Shown in pieces: positions 8,562 through 17,489 of a stretch of 64,000 bases of DNA. Under the pieces are notes generated by a model. The model was not told the origin of the DNA and searched no databases. It worked only from the letters and a program-made list of their open reading frames with translations. The translations under genes were made by a program, and so were the position numbers. This DNA comes from CAVSJO01 sp963728445. Its GTDB lineage: Bacteria > Gemmatimonadota > Gemmatimonadetes > Longimicrobiales > RSA9. Position 1 is the first letter of the stretch, and each line of letters begins with the position of its first letter. Location of the stretch: assembly GCA_963728445.1 (NCBI GenBank), contig CAVSJO010000007.1, positions 1 through 64,000 on the forward strand, written 5' to 3'.

Positions 8562-9622
8562 GCGCCGCCCAGGGGAGCGACGTGGCGCGGAACGGGTCCG
8601 CCGCGGCGGGCGACGGTGCGCGCCACGCAACGATCACGGGGACGGGCGTCTACGTGCCGGACCGGGTCGTGCCGAACGCGGAGCTGTCGGAGCGCCTCGG
8701 CGTGGACATCGACGACTTCGTCACGAACGTGCTCGGCATCCGCGAGCGCCGGGTGTGCGCGCCCGACGAGTCGACGGCGGATCTGGCCGCGGAGGCCGGA
8801 CGGCGCGCGCTGGCGTCCGCGGGCCTCGGGCCGGACGACATCGATCTTCTCATCGTCTCGACGGACACGCCGGAGTTCATCTCGCCGCCGACCTCGTCGG
8901 TGGTTCAGGGGCGGCTCGGGCTGGAGCGTGCCGGGACGTTCGACGTGAACGCGGCATGCGCCGGGTTCGTGACGGCCCTGGACGTAGCGTGGAAGTACGT
9001 CGTCGCGGACGTGCGCTACCGGCGGATCCTGGTGGTGGCCGCGTACGCCATGACGAAGTTCGTGGACTGGGACGACAAGAAGACGTCCACGATTTTCGCC
9101 GACGGTGCCGGGGCGGTGGTCGTCGAGCGCTCCACCTCCCCCGGCGTAGTGGCGTCGGAGCTGTACGCGGACGGGCGGCTGTGCATGGGAATGGGCGTGT
9201 TCGCGGGCGGCACCGCCGAGCCCATCACGGAGGAGGTGCTCAGGGACGGCTACCGGAACCACCTGAGGTTCGTCGAGAAGTACCCGGCCGAGGTAAACGA
9301 GGAAGGGTGGCCACGCATCGTGCGGAGCGTTCTCGGACGGATCGGCGAGAGCCCCGACGACGTGGATCAGTGGCTGTGGACCCAGGTCAACCGGTCGACG
9401 ATCGTGCACGTCATGGCCGCGCTCGGCCAGCCCATGGAGCGCGCCCACACGGTAATGCACAAGTGGGGCTACACGGGCTCGGCGTGCCTGCCGATGGCGC
9501 TGCACGACGCGCGGGCCGAGGGGCGGCTGTCCCCGGGGGATCTGCTGGTGCTGACGGGATCCGGGGCCGGACTCGCCATGGGCTGCGTAGCTCTTCGCTG
9601 GAATCCAGGGGGTGCGGCGTGA
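8558..9622 (+). CDS. Beta-ketoacyl synthase III-like protein with altered active site
   Basis: 354 residues, thiolase fold, FabH/KAS III architecture. The nucleophile is present (Cys134 in NAACAGF). By motif alignment, the FabH catalytic His (in HQAN) corresponds to Thr275 in TQVNRS, and the catalytic Asn (in GNTS) to Tyr305 in GYTGS. Without His and Asn, ordinary decarboxylative condensation with malonyl-ACP is unlikely. Acyl transfer, or a different condensation chemistry, is more plausible. About 22 residues precede the core. It overlaps both lacI (ATGA) and the acyl-CoA ligase (GTGA), so it belongs to that acyl-processing operon rather than to housekeeping fatty-acid synthesis. Confidence 0.8.
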   Translation: MSAAQGSDVARNGSAAAGDGARHATITGTGVYVPDRVVPNAELSERLGVDIDDFVTNVLGIRERRVCAPDESTADLAAEAGRRALASAGLGPDDIDLLIVSTDTPEFISPPTSSVVQGRLGLERAGTFDVNAACAGFVTALDVAWKYVVADVRYRRILVVAAYAMTKFVDWDDKKTSTIFADGAGAVVVERSTSPGVVASELYADGRLCMGMGVFAGGTAEPITEEVLRDGYRNHLRFVEKYPAEVNEEGWPRIVRSVLGRIGESPDDVDQWLWTQVNRSTIVHVMAALGQPMERAHTVMHKWGYTGSACLPMALHDARAEGRLSPGDLLVLTGSGAGLAMGCVALRWNPGGAA

Positions 9623-11493
9623 GTGGGGATCCCGGACCGGGCACGGCCATGGTCGTGGGCGAGCCGCCCCTGCGGGTTCCGCCAGGCACGGCAGCGGTCC
9701 GTTTCCTCGAGCAGGCCGCCTCCCTCGGCGACCGACCCGCGCTTCGGGAGATGAAGGCAGCCGGAGGCGAGCGGGACCGGTCCGTGACGTGGGCCGAATG
9801 GGCCGAATCCTCCCGACGCTTCGCTGCCGCGCTGATCGCGGGGGGGCACGAGGCCGGGACGGTCGCGGCCATCCTGGCGGGCAACCGGCTCGTCTGGCCG
9901 GTGGCAGACCTCGGGGTGCTGCTGGCGGGGGGCGTCAGCGCAGGCGTCTATCCGACCAGCGCCCCGCCGCAGGTCGCGCACGTGCTGCGCAGCTCCGGTG
10001 CCGCCGTGGCGGTCGTCGACACGGCGGACCAGCTCGTGAAGATCGCGTCGGTCGCCGCGGCGCTCCCCGCGCTCCGGACAGTGATCGTGTCGGACGCGGA
10101 GGCCGCCCCGGTGGACGGCCTCGACGTGGTAACGCTGGCGGAATGGCTGGATCGGGGCGACCGGGCGATGGACGCGGGCGCCGGCGGTGTCATCGCCGCC
10201 CGCACCACGGGCGCAGACCCCGACGACACGGCCCTGCTCATCTACACGTCCGGCTCGACCGGTCTGCCGAAGGCGGCGCGCATCCCACACCGCTACCTGC
10301 TGGGCTCGGCGGAATCCGTGCGGGTGACGCTCGGCCTCACCGCGGAGGACACGTCTCTCTCCTTCCTGCCATTCTGTCACGCGGCGGAGCGGATCTTCGG
10401 CCTCTACAGCAGGATCCACTGCGGAATGGAAGCGCTGCTCGTACCCGACCATCGGCGGGTGTGGGACGCGGCGCGGGCGTACGGTCCGACGGTATTCGGC
10501 GGGCTGCCCCGCTTCTACGAGAAGGCGTACGAGGCCATCGACGCGCTGCGCGCGGCGGCTGCATCGGACGAGCGGTCGCGCTGGGAGCGCGTGCTGGAGC
10601 TGGGGCGACGTCGCTCCCGCGTGCGGCGTCGCGGCGGGACGGTGCCGGCGACCCTCGAGGCGGAATGGCGCACGGCCGCGGCGCCGTTCCTCGCCGCGGT
10701 AAACGATCGCTTCGGGGGTCGCGTTCGCGTCGCGACGTCCGGCGGCGCGGTGCTGCCGCTGGAGGTGGCCGAGACGCTGGACGCCCTCGGGCTCACGGTG
10801 CTCGGGGCGTATGGCCTCACGGAGCACCTGTGCGTCGCCTTCCATCGACCGGACCGCTACGCCTTCGACTCCGCCGGGCCGCCGATGCCCGGCACGGCGA
10901 TCCGCACCGCCCCGGACGGCGAGATCCTGATCCGCGGCGGCGCCCTCACGTTCGGCGGCTACCTCGGCGACGACGCGGCGACGCGTGCCGCCTTCGTGCG
11001 CGACGAGGAAGGCGCGGAGTGGCTCCTCACCGGCGACCTGGGCGAGCTGGATGCCGATGGATTCCTCCACGTCACGGGCCGCAAGAAGGACCTGATCGCG
11101 CTGTCCACCGGAAAGAAGGTCGCGCCGCAGCCCATCGAGGCGCGCCTGGTGGACGAGCCGTGGATCGGCCAGGCGGTCCTTCACGGCGAGGGACGGAAGT
11201 TCGTGAGCGCGCTGATCACGCTGCGCAGGGGCGCCGTCGAAGCCTGGGCGCGGACGGAGGCGCCGGGCGCGTCATGGCCGGATCTCCTCGTCCACGACCG
11301 CGTCGTCGCGCGGGTGCAGGCGGCGGTGGATCGGGTGAACGCCGACCTGTCGCGGACCGAGCGCGTGCGACGCTTCGTCATCCTCGAGGACGAGCTCACG
11401 GCGGCGGCCGGCGAGCTGACGCCCACGATGAAGCCGCGCCGCGACGTCGTCGCCGAGCGATACGCCCACCTCCTCGACCCTCTCTACCGGTGA
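9619..11493 (+). CDS. Long-chain-type acyl-CoA synthetase (AMP-forming)
   Basis: 624 residues from the GTG at 9619, which overlaps the preceding stop (GTGA). It has the ANL-family motifs in order: P-loop YTSGSTGLPKAARIPH, A5 GAYGLTEH, A7 LTGDLGELDADG and A8 hinge TGRKKDLI. Length and A8 context fit long-chain fatty acyl-CoA synthetases (FadD15/FACS type). The P-loop has Ala where PKG is usual. It would activate a carboxylic acid with ATP to an acyl-CoA for the neighbouring synthase III-like enzyme and MaoC hydratase. No membrane segment. Confidence 0.88.
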   Translation: MSGDPGPGTAMVVGEPPLRVPPGTAAVRFLEQAASLGDRPALREMKAAGGERDRSVTWAEWAESSRRFAAALIAGGHEAGTVAAILAGNRLVWPVADLGVLLAGGVSAGVYPTSAPPQVAHVLRSSGAAVAVVDTADQLVKIASVAAALPALRTVIVSDAEAAPVDGLDVVTLAEWLDRGDRAMDAGAGGVIAARTTGADPDDTALLIYTSGSTGLPKAARIPHRYLLGSAESVRVTLGLTAEDTSLSFLPFCHAAERIFGLYSRIHCGMEALLVPDHRRVWDAARAYGPTVFGGLPRFYEKAYEAIDALRAAAASDERSRWERVLELGRRRSRVRRRGGTVPATLEAEWRTAAAPFLAAVNDRFGGRVRVATSGGAVLPLEVAETLDALGLTVLGAYGLTEHLCVAFHRPDRYAFDSAGPPMPGTAIRTAPDGEILIRGGALTFGGYLGDDAATRAAFVRDEEGAEWLLTGDLGELDADGFLHVTGRKKDLIALSTGKKVAPQPIEARLVDEPWIGQAVLHGEGRKFVSALITLRRGAVEAWARTEAPGASWPDLLVHDRVVARVQAAVDRVNADLSRTERVRRFVILEDELTAAAGELTPTMKPRRDVVAERYAHLLDPLYR

Positions 11494-11498
11494 GGCCC

Positions 11499-12011
11499 AT
11501 GGCCAAGCGCGTCGGTATCGCCCTCCTGCTCGCCTCGACGGCCGCCATCGCGGCGGCGTATGCCTCGGCGTTCCTGCCGGGCGGCGCGCCACCCTGGGCC
11601 GCCTGGGTCCTGGCCGTGGGCACCGCGGCGGTGATGGTGTCCATGATGCTCGTGGGCGCCGCGCGCCAGGGGCGGGTCGGCCGACTCGGGTGGGTCTTCC
11701 TGCTCGTCTTCGTCTGGGTCGCCGGAGGCTTCCTCGTGCTGCTCGCGCTGCCGCCGGTGAACCCGGGCGACCCCGCGCTCTGGCTCGGACTCCCGCCGCG
11801 CGCGGCCGTGCTCATGTACGGGATCGGGCTGGCGCCGCTTTTCGTCGTGCCCGTCGCGTACGCCCGCACCTTCGACCATCTGACGCTCTCGGACGAGGAC
11901 CTGGCCCGGGTGCGCTCTGCGGCCCGGGATGCAGCGGCCGCCGGGATCGCGCGGGACGCGGCCGGCGCCGCGGCCGCGCCTGCGGACCCCGCGAAGGGTG
12001 ACGCCCGATGA
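11499..12011 (+). CDS. Small four-helix membrane protein paired with the sodium symporter
   Basis: 170 residues from ATG 11499. Four hydrophobic helices (starting near residues 6, 33, 62 and 102) and an Ala-rich, hydrophilic C-terminal tail. It overlaps the symporter start by 4 bases. Several sodium:solute symporters are encoded with a small membrane partner, and this position suggests an accessory subunit, but I do not recognise the family. The alternative is an unrelated membrane protein carried in the operon. Confidence 0.65.
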   Translation: MAKRVGIALLLASTAAIAAAYASAFLPGGAPPWAAWVLAVGTAAVMVSMMLVGAARQGRVGRLGWVFLLVFVWVAGGFLVLLALPPVNPGDPALWLGLPPRAAVLMYGIGLAPLFVVPVAYARTFDHLTLSDEDLARVRSAARDAAAAGIARDAAGAAAAPADPAKGDAR

Positions 12012-13513
12012 CGGTACTCGCCGCGCTCCAGAGCACGCTGCCCCGGCTGACGCAGCCGGCGATCATCGGCGTGGCGGTCGTCTACTTCGGCGCCGTCGCC
12101 GCCATCGGCGCCTGGGCGTCCAGGCGGACGCGCACGGCGAAGGACTTCTTCGTGGCGGGGGACGGGATCGGCCTCGTCGCCCTGACGCTCGCCGCCATGT
12201 CGGCCACGCTCTCCGGGTTCGCCTTCATCGGCGGACCGGGCCTCATCTACGCCCTGGGCCTCGGCGCGATGTACATCGTGCTGCCGGCGGCGCTGACGAG
12301 CGCCATGGGCGCGTGGGTGCTGGCCAAGCGAATGCGGCTGCTCGCCGAGGTCCGGCCGATGATCACGGTCCCCGACGCCATCGGTGCACGCTTCGACTCG
12401 CCCGCGGCGCAGGGGCTGGCCGGGCTGGCCATCCTCATCGCCGTGCTCGGCTACATGGCCACGAACATCCTGGCGCTGGGGATCGTCATCAACGCGATCT
12501 TCGGGACGGGTCTCGGCTGGGGGATCTGGCTCGGCATGGCGGTCGTGCTCGCCTACTCGGCAGCCGGCGGCATCCTGGCGGGCGTCTACACGGACGTCTT
12601 CCAGGGCAGCCTCATGGCGGTCGCGTCGATCCTGGTCTTCCTCTTCGTGCTCGAGCACGGCGACGGGCTCGGCGGCATCTCGCGGACGATCCTGGCGTCG
12701 GACCCGGGCTTCCTGTCCCCGTGGGGGAAGATGGCGCCCATGGCGGCCATCTCGTTCTTCTTCGTCTTCGGACTCGGGTCCCTCGGGCAGCCCCACGTCG
12801 TCCACAAGTTCTACATGCTCCGGGACCCGCGGCGGCTGAAGTGGTTCCCGATGCTGGCGTCGCTCGCGGTGATCCTGACGCTGCTGCTGTACTTCGGCGT
12901 CGGCGTCGCCGTGAAGGCGCTCGTCGCCCGCGGCGACCTGCCCGCCCTGGCGAGCCCCGACGACGCGACGCCGACGTTCCTGCTCCACTACACGCCCGTG
13001 CTGCTCGCCGGCGTCGTCTTCAGCGGCGTGGCCGCGGCGATCATGAGCACGGTCAACTCGTTCGTGAACATCGGCGCCGCCGCCCTGACCCACGACCTGC
13101 CCGTCGCGCTCGACCGCCGGGTGGACGACGAGCTCCGATGGGGCCGAATCGCCACCGTCGCAGTCTCGCTGCTCGCGACGCTCGTGGCCCAGCTCTCGGG
13201 GACGCTGGTCGCCTTTCTCGGGATCTTCGGCTGGGGACTCTTCGCGTCCACGCTCGTGCCGTCCCTGGCGATCGGCCTCAACTGGGAGGGCGCCACCCGG
13301 CAGGGTGCGGTGGCCAGCATCGCGACGGGCCTCGTCGTGACCCTCCTCTTCGAGAGCCTCGGCTACTTCGGCCTCTACGGCTTTCCGGCGGGCGTGACCG
13401 TGTCCGGCGCCTCGCTGGTGCTCTCGATCCTCGTCTTCTTCGCCGTCTCGGCGGCGACCCGGCGCCGGGCGGCGCCGCTGCCCGCCGACGTGCGCCTGAT
13501 CATGGAGGTCTGA
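12008..13513 (+). CDS. Sodium:solute symporter (SSS family)
   Basis: 501 residues with about thirteen hydrophobic segments. The start FGAVAAIGAWASRRTRTAKDFFVAGDGIG is typical of SSS carriers such as PutP and ActP, with unwound-helix sequences (AMSATLSGFAFIGGPGLIYALG) near residue 60. It would drive solute uptake with the sodium gradient. Given acyl-CoA ligase genes on either side, a mono- or hydroxycarboxylate is the most reasonable substrate, though this is inferred from context only. It overlaps the small membrane protein and lies 2 bases from the MaoC gene. Confidence 0.88.
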   Translation: MTVLAALQSTLPRLTQPAIIGVAVVYFGAVAAIGAWASRRTRTAKDFFVAGDGIGLVALTLAAMSATLSGFAFIGGPGLIYALGLGAMYIVLPAALTSAMGAWVLAKRMRLLAEVRPMITVPDAIGARFDSPAAQGLAGLAILIAVLGYMATNILALGIVINAIFGTGLGWGIWLGMAVVLAYSAAGGILAGVYTDVFQGSLMAVASILVFLFVLEHGDGLGGISRTILASDPGFLSPWGKMAPMAAISFFFVFGLGSLGQPHVVHKFYMLRDPRRLKWFPMLASLAVILTLLLYFGVGVAVKALVARGDLPALASPDDATPTFLLHYTPVLLAGVVFSGVAAAIMSTVNSFVNIGAAALTHDLPVALDRRVDDELRWGRIATVAVSLLATLVAQLSGTLVAFLGIFGWGLFASTLVPSLAIGLNWEGATRQGAVASIATGLVVTLLFESLGYFGLYGFPAGVTVSGASLVLSILVFFAVSAATRRRAAPLPADVRLIMEV

Positions 13514-13515
13514 GC

Positions 13516-13944
13516 ATGGAGTTCGACGCGCTGCGAGTGGGCATGGTGGCGGAGCTGAGCCGGACGGTCACGGAGACGGACGTCGTGCTTTTCGCGGGAA
13601 TCACGGGAGACGTGAATCCGGCGCACACGGACCAGGTCTGGGCCGAACGCTCCCGATTCGGCGGTCGGATCGCCCACGGGATGCTCACCGCCGGGCTCGT
13701 GTCGGCGGTGCTCGGGACGAAGCTGCCGGGTCCGGGCAGCATCTACGTGGGCCAGACGCTGCGCTTCACGAGGCCGGTCCACTTCGGGGACACCGTCACG
13801 GCCCGGGTCGAGGTCACGGAGCTGGTCGCCGCGAAGCGGCGCGCGGTGCTGAGGACGACGTGCACGAATCAGAGAGGAGAGGGCGTGCTGGAGGGCGAGG
13901 CGACCGTGCTGGTGCCGGAGCCGCCCTCCGGCGCAGAGAGGTGA
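13516..13944 (+). CDS. MaoC-family hotdog (R)-enoyl-CoA hydratase
   Basis: 142 residues, single hotdog domain. The hydratase-2 catalytic motif is intact (AGITGDVNPAHTD, with Asp32 and His37), followed by GRIAHGMLTAGLVSAVLG. Enzymes of this size hydrate short- to medium-chain trans-2-enoyl-CoA to (R)-3-hydroxyacyl-CoA, linking beta-oxidation to polyhydroxyalkanoate metabolism. It ends the tightly packed run lacI-KASIII-ligase-membrane-symporter-maoC. A PHB-depolymerase-like esterase two genes downstream makes a hydroxyacyl theme plausible. Confidence 0.88.
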   Translation: MEFDALRVGMVAELSRTVTETDVVLFAGITGDVNPAHTDQVWAERSRFGGRIAHGMLTAGLVSAVLGTKLPGPGSIYVGQTLRFTRPVHFGDTVTARVEVTELVAAKRRAVLRTTCTNQRGEGVLEGEATVLVPEPPSGAER

Positions 13945-14017
13945 GCAGGACGTACCACCGACGGAAGCGCCGGCTGGCCGGCGCGACCCGGATTTCCCCC
14001 ATCGCCAGGAGGCACCG

Positions 14018-16480
14018 ATGAGAGCGGTATTTCGACATGGAGCGCTGCGGCTGTTCGCGGCCGCGCTGCTCTTTCTGATCCCGTCCGCCGCGCAGGCGCA
14101 GACGGGACGGATCAGCGGTACGGTCAGGGACGCGGACGGCACGGCCGTGAGCGGCGCCCAGATCGTGCTCGTGGGCTCGCGACTCGGCGCGCTGACCAAT
14201 GCGGACGGCGCGTACCGGATCGCCAACGTCGACCCGGGCACGTACACGCTGCGGGTCGTGCACATGGCCTACCGCGAAGCGTCGCAGGAGGTCACCGTCT
14301 CCGCCGGGCAGGAGGTCCGCGTGGACGTGACGCTTACGCAGGCGCCCGTGCAGCTCGGAGAGGTCGTGGTGTCGGCGTCCCGGCGTCCGGAGAGGATCAC
14401 CGATGCGCCCGCGACGATCACGCGCATCGACGCGGACGCCATCGCGAACAGCGTGGGCAACTCCTTCTCCGGCGTGCTCAAGAACGTGAAGGGGCTGGAC
14501 TACATCCAGATCGGCATGACGACGGCGGCGGTGAACGCGCGCGGATTCAACTCCTCGTTCAACAACCGCATGCTCATGATGGAGGACGGCCGCATCGCCG
14601 TGCTCCCGGAGAACGGGCTGCCCGTCGGACAGTTCACCGCCATCCCGAAGCTGGACCTGGCGGGTGTCGAGGTGCTCGTGGGTCCGGGCGCGGCGCTCTA
14701 CGGACCCGACGCATCCAACGGCGTGCTGACCCTCCAGTCCAAGGACCCGAAGGAGTACCCGGGCACGAGCTTCGAGGTGGCGGGCGGCAACCGCAGCTAC
14801 ATCGACGTCCAGGGCCGTCAGGCGAACGTCTTCGGTGACTGGGGCTTCAAGGTCGCCGGCGAGTGGCAGCGGGCGAACGACTGGTCGAACACCCTGACGT
14901 ACAACATCGCGACGGGCGGCACCACCAAGCCCGTCCCCGAGGATCAGATGGGGGAGAACTCCATCGACTGGACCTCCCAGGTCGCTCGCGGCGAGGGCGC
15001 GCTCATCCGCTACTTCGAGAACGGCGCGAAGCTCACCTTCCACGCGGGCGCCAGCCTGAGCGACGGCGTCGGCCAGACGAACGTCGGCCGCAACCAGCTC
15101 AAGAACTGGCTCTACGACGATCAGCAGATCACGTTCTCGCACCCTCACTGGTACCTGAACGTGTACCGAACGCAGTCCAAGTCCGGCGACTCCTTCGCGC
15201 TGAACCGGTACGCGGACGCCTACGCGAAGTACCCGAACCTGAGCCCCGACTCGCTCCGCATGCTCTCCGACTGGCCCAGCAACGGCCAGCTCTACGCGGC
15301 GGAGGTGCAGAACAACTTCATGATCCCGCAGCTTGCGGACACGCGCCTGACGTGGGGCGTCCAGTACCGCCACGACATCGTCAGCAGCGACCGGCAGTGG
15401 CTCACGGACGCGCTGACGGGGGAGTCGCTGAAGATCGACCAGACGGGTGTCTACGCGCAGACGGAGACGCCGGTGGGCTCGAAGCTCTCTCTCGTCCTCG
15501 CTGCCCGCTACGACGATCACCAGGACTACGACGCGCAGTTCAGCCCCAAGGTCGGACTCGTCTTCAAGCCCACCGAGGACGATGCCCTGCGTGTCACGTA
15601 CAATCGGGCCTTCAAGTCGCCGTCGACGCTGCAGACCCACTTCTTCATCCCGGAGTTCGTCTCCTTCGTGGGCGTCTATGGCAACACGGAAGGCTTCACG
15701 GTGAAGGACCAGGCGGGGAACGTCGTGAAGACGTACGACCCGCTCGTGCCCGAGGAGAACCAGACCGTCGAGCTGGGCTACCGCGGGGTGCTGGGCGATC
15801 GGCTCTGGATCGACGCCACGGGCTACTACGCGTGGTACCAGAACTTCCTCGGCTCGCTGAAGACGATCAACAACCCGTATGCGACGACAGGCGCGCCGAC
15901 GCTCGCCTACGACGGCAGCGGTCAGCTGATCACCGGTGCCACGCCTCTCGGCACGGCACCGGAGATCGTGCTGACGTACTGGAACCTCGGCAAGGCAAAC
16001 ATCTACGGAACCGACGTCGGCCTGCGCTTCATCGCCTCGCCGAAGGTCACGCTGTCGGGGACGACGTCGTGGATGAACATCACGAACGTCGAGAGCACGG
16101 ACGTCGAGGCGACGGCGCTCAACTCGCCCACGCTGAAGTGGACGGCGGGCGCGGACTTCGTCGGCATCGGTGCGCCCGGCCTGCTGGGCGGCTTCACCAC
16201 CCGGCACGTCACGGGCTACCACTTCCAGTCTGGCATCAACAACGGCAAGATCGGAACGTACACCACGTTCGACGTGAACCTGGGCTACCGGCTGCCGGCG
16301 ATCGGCTCGACCGTGAACCTGCAGGTCGTCAACCTCTTCACCTGTCGCAGTGACGCCCAGCTGACGGCGGTGGGCGACGTCGGCGGCAGCACGTGCGGGT
16401 TCGACAAGAAGCACTCCGAGATGATCAACATGCCGGGGCTCGGCACGATGGTCTTTCTCGGGGTCCGCTACAACCGATGA
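14018..16480 (+). CDS. TonB-dependent outer membrane receptor with carboxypeptidase-regulatory-like domain
   Basis: 820 residues; AGGAGG lies 5 bases before the ATG. A signal peptide (about 1-28, ending SAAQAQ) is followed by a carboxypeptidase-regulatory-like beta-sandwich (about 30-108, GRISGTVRDADGTAVSGAQI), a plug domain (about 118-230, GPGAALYGPDASNGVL) and a 22-strand-type barrel ending in an aromatic-Asn-Arg (VRYNR). It is an energised importer, SusC-like in design but shorter. Its stop overlaps the esterase start (ATGA). No SusD-like partner is visible. Substrate unknown, perhaps an oligoester or siderophore-like ligand. Confidence 0.92.
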   Translation: MRAVFRHGALRLFAAALLFLIPSAAQAQTGRISGTVRDADGTAVSGAQIVLVGSRLGALTNADGAYRIANVDPGTYTLRVVHMAYREASQEVTVSAGQEVRVDVTLTQAPVQLGEVVVSASRRPERITDAPATITRIDADAIANSVGNSFSGVLKNVKGLDYIQIGMTTAAVNARGFNSSFNNRMLMMEDGRIAVLPENGLPVGQFTAIPKLDLAGVEVLVGPGAALYGPDASNGVLTLQSKDPKEYPGTSFEVAGGNRSYIDVQGRQANVFGDWGFKVAGEWQRANDWSNTLTYNIATGGTTKPVPEDQMGENSIDWTSQVARGEGALIRYFENGAKLTFHAGASLSDGVGQTNVGRNQLKNWLYDDQQITFSHPHWYLNVYRTQSKSGDSFALNRYADAYAKYPNLSPDSLRMLSDWPSNGQLYAAEVQNNFMIPQLADTRLTWGVQYRHDIVSSDRQWLTDALTGESLKIDQTGVYAQTETPVGSKLSLVLAARYDDHQDYDAQFSPKVGLVFKPTEDDALRVTYNRAFKSPSTLQTHFFIPEFVSFVGVYGNTEGFTVKDQAGNVVKTYDPLVPEENQTVELGYRGVLGDRLWIDATGYYAWYQNFLGSLKTINNPYATTGAPTLAYDGSGQLITGATPLGTAPEIVLTYWNLGKANIYGTDVGLRFIASPKVTLSGTTSWMNITNVESTDVEATALNSPTLKWTAGADFVGIGAPGLLGGFTTRHVTGYHFQSGINNGKIGTYTTFDVNLGYRLPAIGSTVNLQVVNLFTCRSDAQLTAVGDVGGSTCGFDKKHSEMINMPGLGTMVFLGVRYNR

Positions 16481-17469
16481 CACCGGACGGGGGCGCCGCC
16501 GAAGTTCGGCCGGCGCTCCCCGGCCGCTTCCTGGAGCGCCGGTGGGAGGGCCCCACCGGCGCCCGGGACTACCGGGTCTATGTGCCGTCCTCATCCGGCG
16601 ACGGGCGTTCGCCGCCGCTCATCGTGGTGCTCCACGGATGCACCCAGGATGCGCTGGACATCGCTCGCGGAACACGCATGAACGAGCGGGCGGAAGAGGC
16701 AGGGCTGCTGGTCGTCTATCCGGAGCAGCCGAAGGCGGCCAACGAGAAGACGTGCTGGAACTGGTACGACCCGGCCCATCAGCGCCGGGACTCCGGGGAG
16801 GCGTCGATGATCGCCGGCATCACGGCCGCGGCGATCCGCGAGTGGGACGCAGACCCCACCCGGGTCTTCATCGCCGGCATTTCGGCGGGCGCGGCGATGG
16901 CGGCGAACGTCGTCGTCGCCTATCCGGAGCTGTGGGCGGGTGCAGCGTTCCACTCGGGGCTCGAGTGGGGCGCGGCCGCCGACGTGCCGGGCGCGCTGCA
17001 GGCGATGCAGCACGGCGGCCCCGACCCCGCCGAGCGGGGACGCGCCGCGGCCGAGGCGATGGGAGGGGGCGCCCGCGTGCCGCCCGTGATTATCTTCCAC
17101 GGGACGGCCGACCCCGCGGTGCTGCCGGTCAACGGGGTGCAGGCGGCGGAGCAGTGGCTGGCCACCCGCCGGGCGATCCGGGCTCGGGCGCCGGGTGAGG
17201 CCCCGGCCGATGCGGCTTCGGCCGGATCCGACGACGTCGGCCTTTCCGTCACGCAGACGCAAGGCGAGACGGCTGGCCTTTCGTGGACGCGGACCGTACA
17301 CGCGGAGGCGGACGGAGCGCCGGCCGTCGAGCGATGGAGCGTGGAGGGGCTCGGCCACGCGTGGTCGGGCGGCTCGGGGGACGGCACGTACACCGATCCC
17401 CGGGGACCCGACGCGACCTCCGAGATCGTCCGGTTCTTCCTGGCCGTCGGCGCACACGGATCCTCCTGA
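16477..17469 (+). CDS. PHB-depolymerase-family esterase (alpha/beta hydrolase)
   Basis: 330 residues from ATG 16477, overlapping the receptor stop (ATGA). Oxyanion-hole LHGCTQ is at about 52-57, the lipase box is GISAG (Ser136), the acid is probably Asp212 (HGTADPAVLP) and the base His294 (GLGHAW). The arrangement matches the extracellular poly(3-hydroxybutyrate) depolymerase/feruloyl esterase family. Unusually, I see no signal peptide, so either the enzyme works inside the cell on imported oligomers or it uses another export route. Translational coupling to a TonB receptor supports intake followed by hydrolysis. Confidence 0.85.
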   Translation: MTPDGGAAEVRPALPGRFLERRWEGPTGARDYRVYVPSSSGDGRSPPLIVVLHGCTQDALDIARGTRMNERAEEAGLLVVYPEQPKAANEKTCWNWYDPAHQRRDSGEASMIAGITAAAIREWDADPTRVFIAGISAGAAMAANVVVAYPELWAGAAFHSGLEWGAAADVPGALQAMQHGGPDPAERGRAAAEAMGGGARVPPVIIFHGTADPAVLPVNGVQAAEQWLATRRAIRARAPGEAPADAASAGSDDVGLSVTQTQGETAGLSWTRTVHAEADGAPAVERWSVEGLGHAWSGGSGDGTYTDPRGPDATSEIVRFFLAVGAHGSS

Positions 17470-17489
17470 TTCAACCAAGGAGCCGCACC

